Assembly: GCA_030826945.1 (NCBI GenBank)
Contig: JAPQLC010000012.1
Span: forward strand, 1-64,000
DNA length: 64,000 nucleotides
Direction of reading: 5' to 3'
Origin: Candidatus Thiobius zoothamnicola
GTDB lineage: Bacteria; Pseudomonadota; Gammaproteobacteria; Chromatiales; Chromatiaceae
Shown here: positions 63,457 to 64,000 of the stretch, one piece after another
Numbering within the stretch: position 1 is the first letter of the stretch
How the letters are laid out: every line of letters begins with the position of its first letter
Notes under the pieces: generated by a model
The model's database searches: none
What the model saw: only the letters and a program-made list of their open reading frames with translations
Told to the model about the DNA's origin: nothing
Program-made: the position numbers and the translations under genes

Positions 63457-64000
63457 TTAACTTTCTATAATAAGCGTGATCAGCGCTTTCGGACCGTGAA
63501 TGCCATACGCCAGTGTTTGTTCGATATCCGCAGTTTTGGATGGGCCGGATATCAATAAGGCATTGGTTGGCATACCCTGATGCCAGGGTTCATCGGCCAA
63601 CACATCCGCAAAGGTATTGTGTATTTTTTGTGCATCCAGCAGCACGATATGCACGGGTGGAACTAATGACATCAAGCGCGGTTCGTTTTGATCCGGCCAG
63701 ACCATCAGACTGCCGGTTTCCGCAATTGCGCCCTTGCACCCGGTGATGGCGACATCAACCTGATTAAACAAATCGTCTTTCCAGGTTTCAATGGCTTGCT
63801 GGTAGCGCCTGACCTGGACGCCCTGGATATCGGCTTGATCAATTTGTTGGCCCAGCGCGCCATTGCCCACCAAGACAGTTTTCAGTCCGCGTTTCGGCAG
63901 CTCGGTTTGTAACCAGGCAAACCAGTCGCTATCCCGCAAATCATGCACCTCACCACGCACGGCCTGTTGGCGTTCGGTAAAACGCGCGATACGTGCGTTT
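63457..64000 (-). CDS. LUD-domain protein (LutC/YkgG type), 5' end outside window
   Basis: At least 180 residues are encoded; the reading frame runs through the window edge (frame open at 63961-64000). Features of the LUD/LutC domain are TGCKGAIAETGSLMVWP and LLISGPSKTADIEQTLAYGIHGPKALITLII. LutC works with LutA and LutB in L-lactate oxidation; other LUD proteins assist unrelated redox enzymes. LutA/B partners would lie beyond the window. Confidence 0.85.
   Translation of the reverse strand, partial: NARIARFTERQQAVRGEVHDLRDSDWFAWLQTELPKRGLKTVLVGNGALGQQIDQADIQGVQVRRYQQAIETWKDDLFNQVDVAITGCKGAIAETGSLMVWPDQNEPRLMSLVPPVHIVLLDAQKIHNTFADVLADEPWHQGMPTNALLISGPSKTADIEQTLAYGIHGPKALITLIIES

Noticed and set aside
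1..64000. CRISPR array to accompany the Cas6-like gene
   Set aside because: No run of regularly spaced direct repeats was seen on reading the window; only single hairpins and pairs of repeats.
1..64000. tRNA or rRNA genes
   Set aside because: No cloverleaf with conserved TTC and CCA-end patterns and no rRNA core sequence were noticed in intergenic stretches.

Overview
The window looks like chromosome from a sulfur-oxidising, CO2-fixing gammaproteobacterium (purple-sulfur-bacterium / Thiotrichales type). Three things point to this. A complete reverse-type dissimilatory sulfite reductase run, dsrABEFHCMKLJOP, lies on the minus strand at 45755-34576. A proton-translocating transhydrogenase (pntA in two pieces plus pntB) follows directly behind it. 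An alpha-carboxysome operon with form IA RuBisCO lies at 59188-49957: cbbL, cbbS, csoS2, csoSCA, csoS4A, csoS4B, two csoS1, bacterioferritin, acRAF, mcdA and mcdB. Housekeeping genes (rpmH-rnpA-yidC-mnmE, bioBF, rpe-gph, rsmE, rimI, rarA) are of gammaproteobacterial type. No rRNA, tRNA or CRISPR array was found.

Layout. Positions 1-2340 are accessory DNA: an integron-like attC hairpin, a SymE-like toxin gene with a structured leader, a small unknown gene between two copies of a hairpin repeat, and a decayed IS30-type transposase. 2341-8658 holds three type VI secretion genes (tssA, tssM, a VasL-like gene) without the rest of the system. 8748-25570 is mostly housekeeping, interrupted by a HEPN/MNT toxin-antitoxin pair between yidC and mnmE and a lone MbcA/ParS-like antitoxin. 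25751-31421 holds a DUF302 protein, a HigBA-type toxin-antitoxin pair framed by inverted repeats, an orphan UrtA-like binding protein, a HAD phosphatase and a two-gene metal/cobalamin ABC importer. 31512-34345 is pnt and 34576-45755 is dsr.

46067-49101 is the most unusual part. Divergent from dsrA, a five-gene plus-strand operon encodes a TauD-type Fe(II)/2-oxoglutarate oxygenase, a 62-residue acidic protein, a 235-residue helical protein of unknown function, a Cas6/Cmx6-family protein (normally a CRISPR RNA endonuclease), and a DsrC homologue with no cysteine (RspA type). No CRISPR array and no other cas gene is present. Its position next to dsr suggests a role in sulfur metabolism or its regulation; that role is inference.

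49162-64000: an alpha/beta hydrolase, the carboxysome operon, two small unknown coupled genes, a periplasmic rhodanese, an FNR-type regulator, rarA, and the end of a LUD-domain (LutC-type) gene cut by the window edge.

How it fits together: DsrAB, DsrEFH, DsrC, DsrMK/JOP and DsrL would oxidise stored sulfur to sulfite and feed electrons to quinone and NAD(P)H. The transhydrogenase can balance NADH and NADPH. RuBisCO in carboxysomes, positioned by McdAB, would use the NADPH and ATP, with rpe and gph serving pentose recycling and phosphoglycolate removal.
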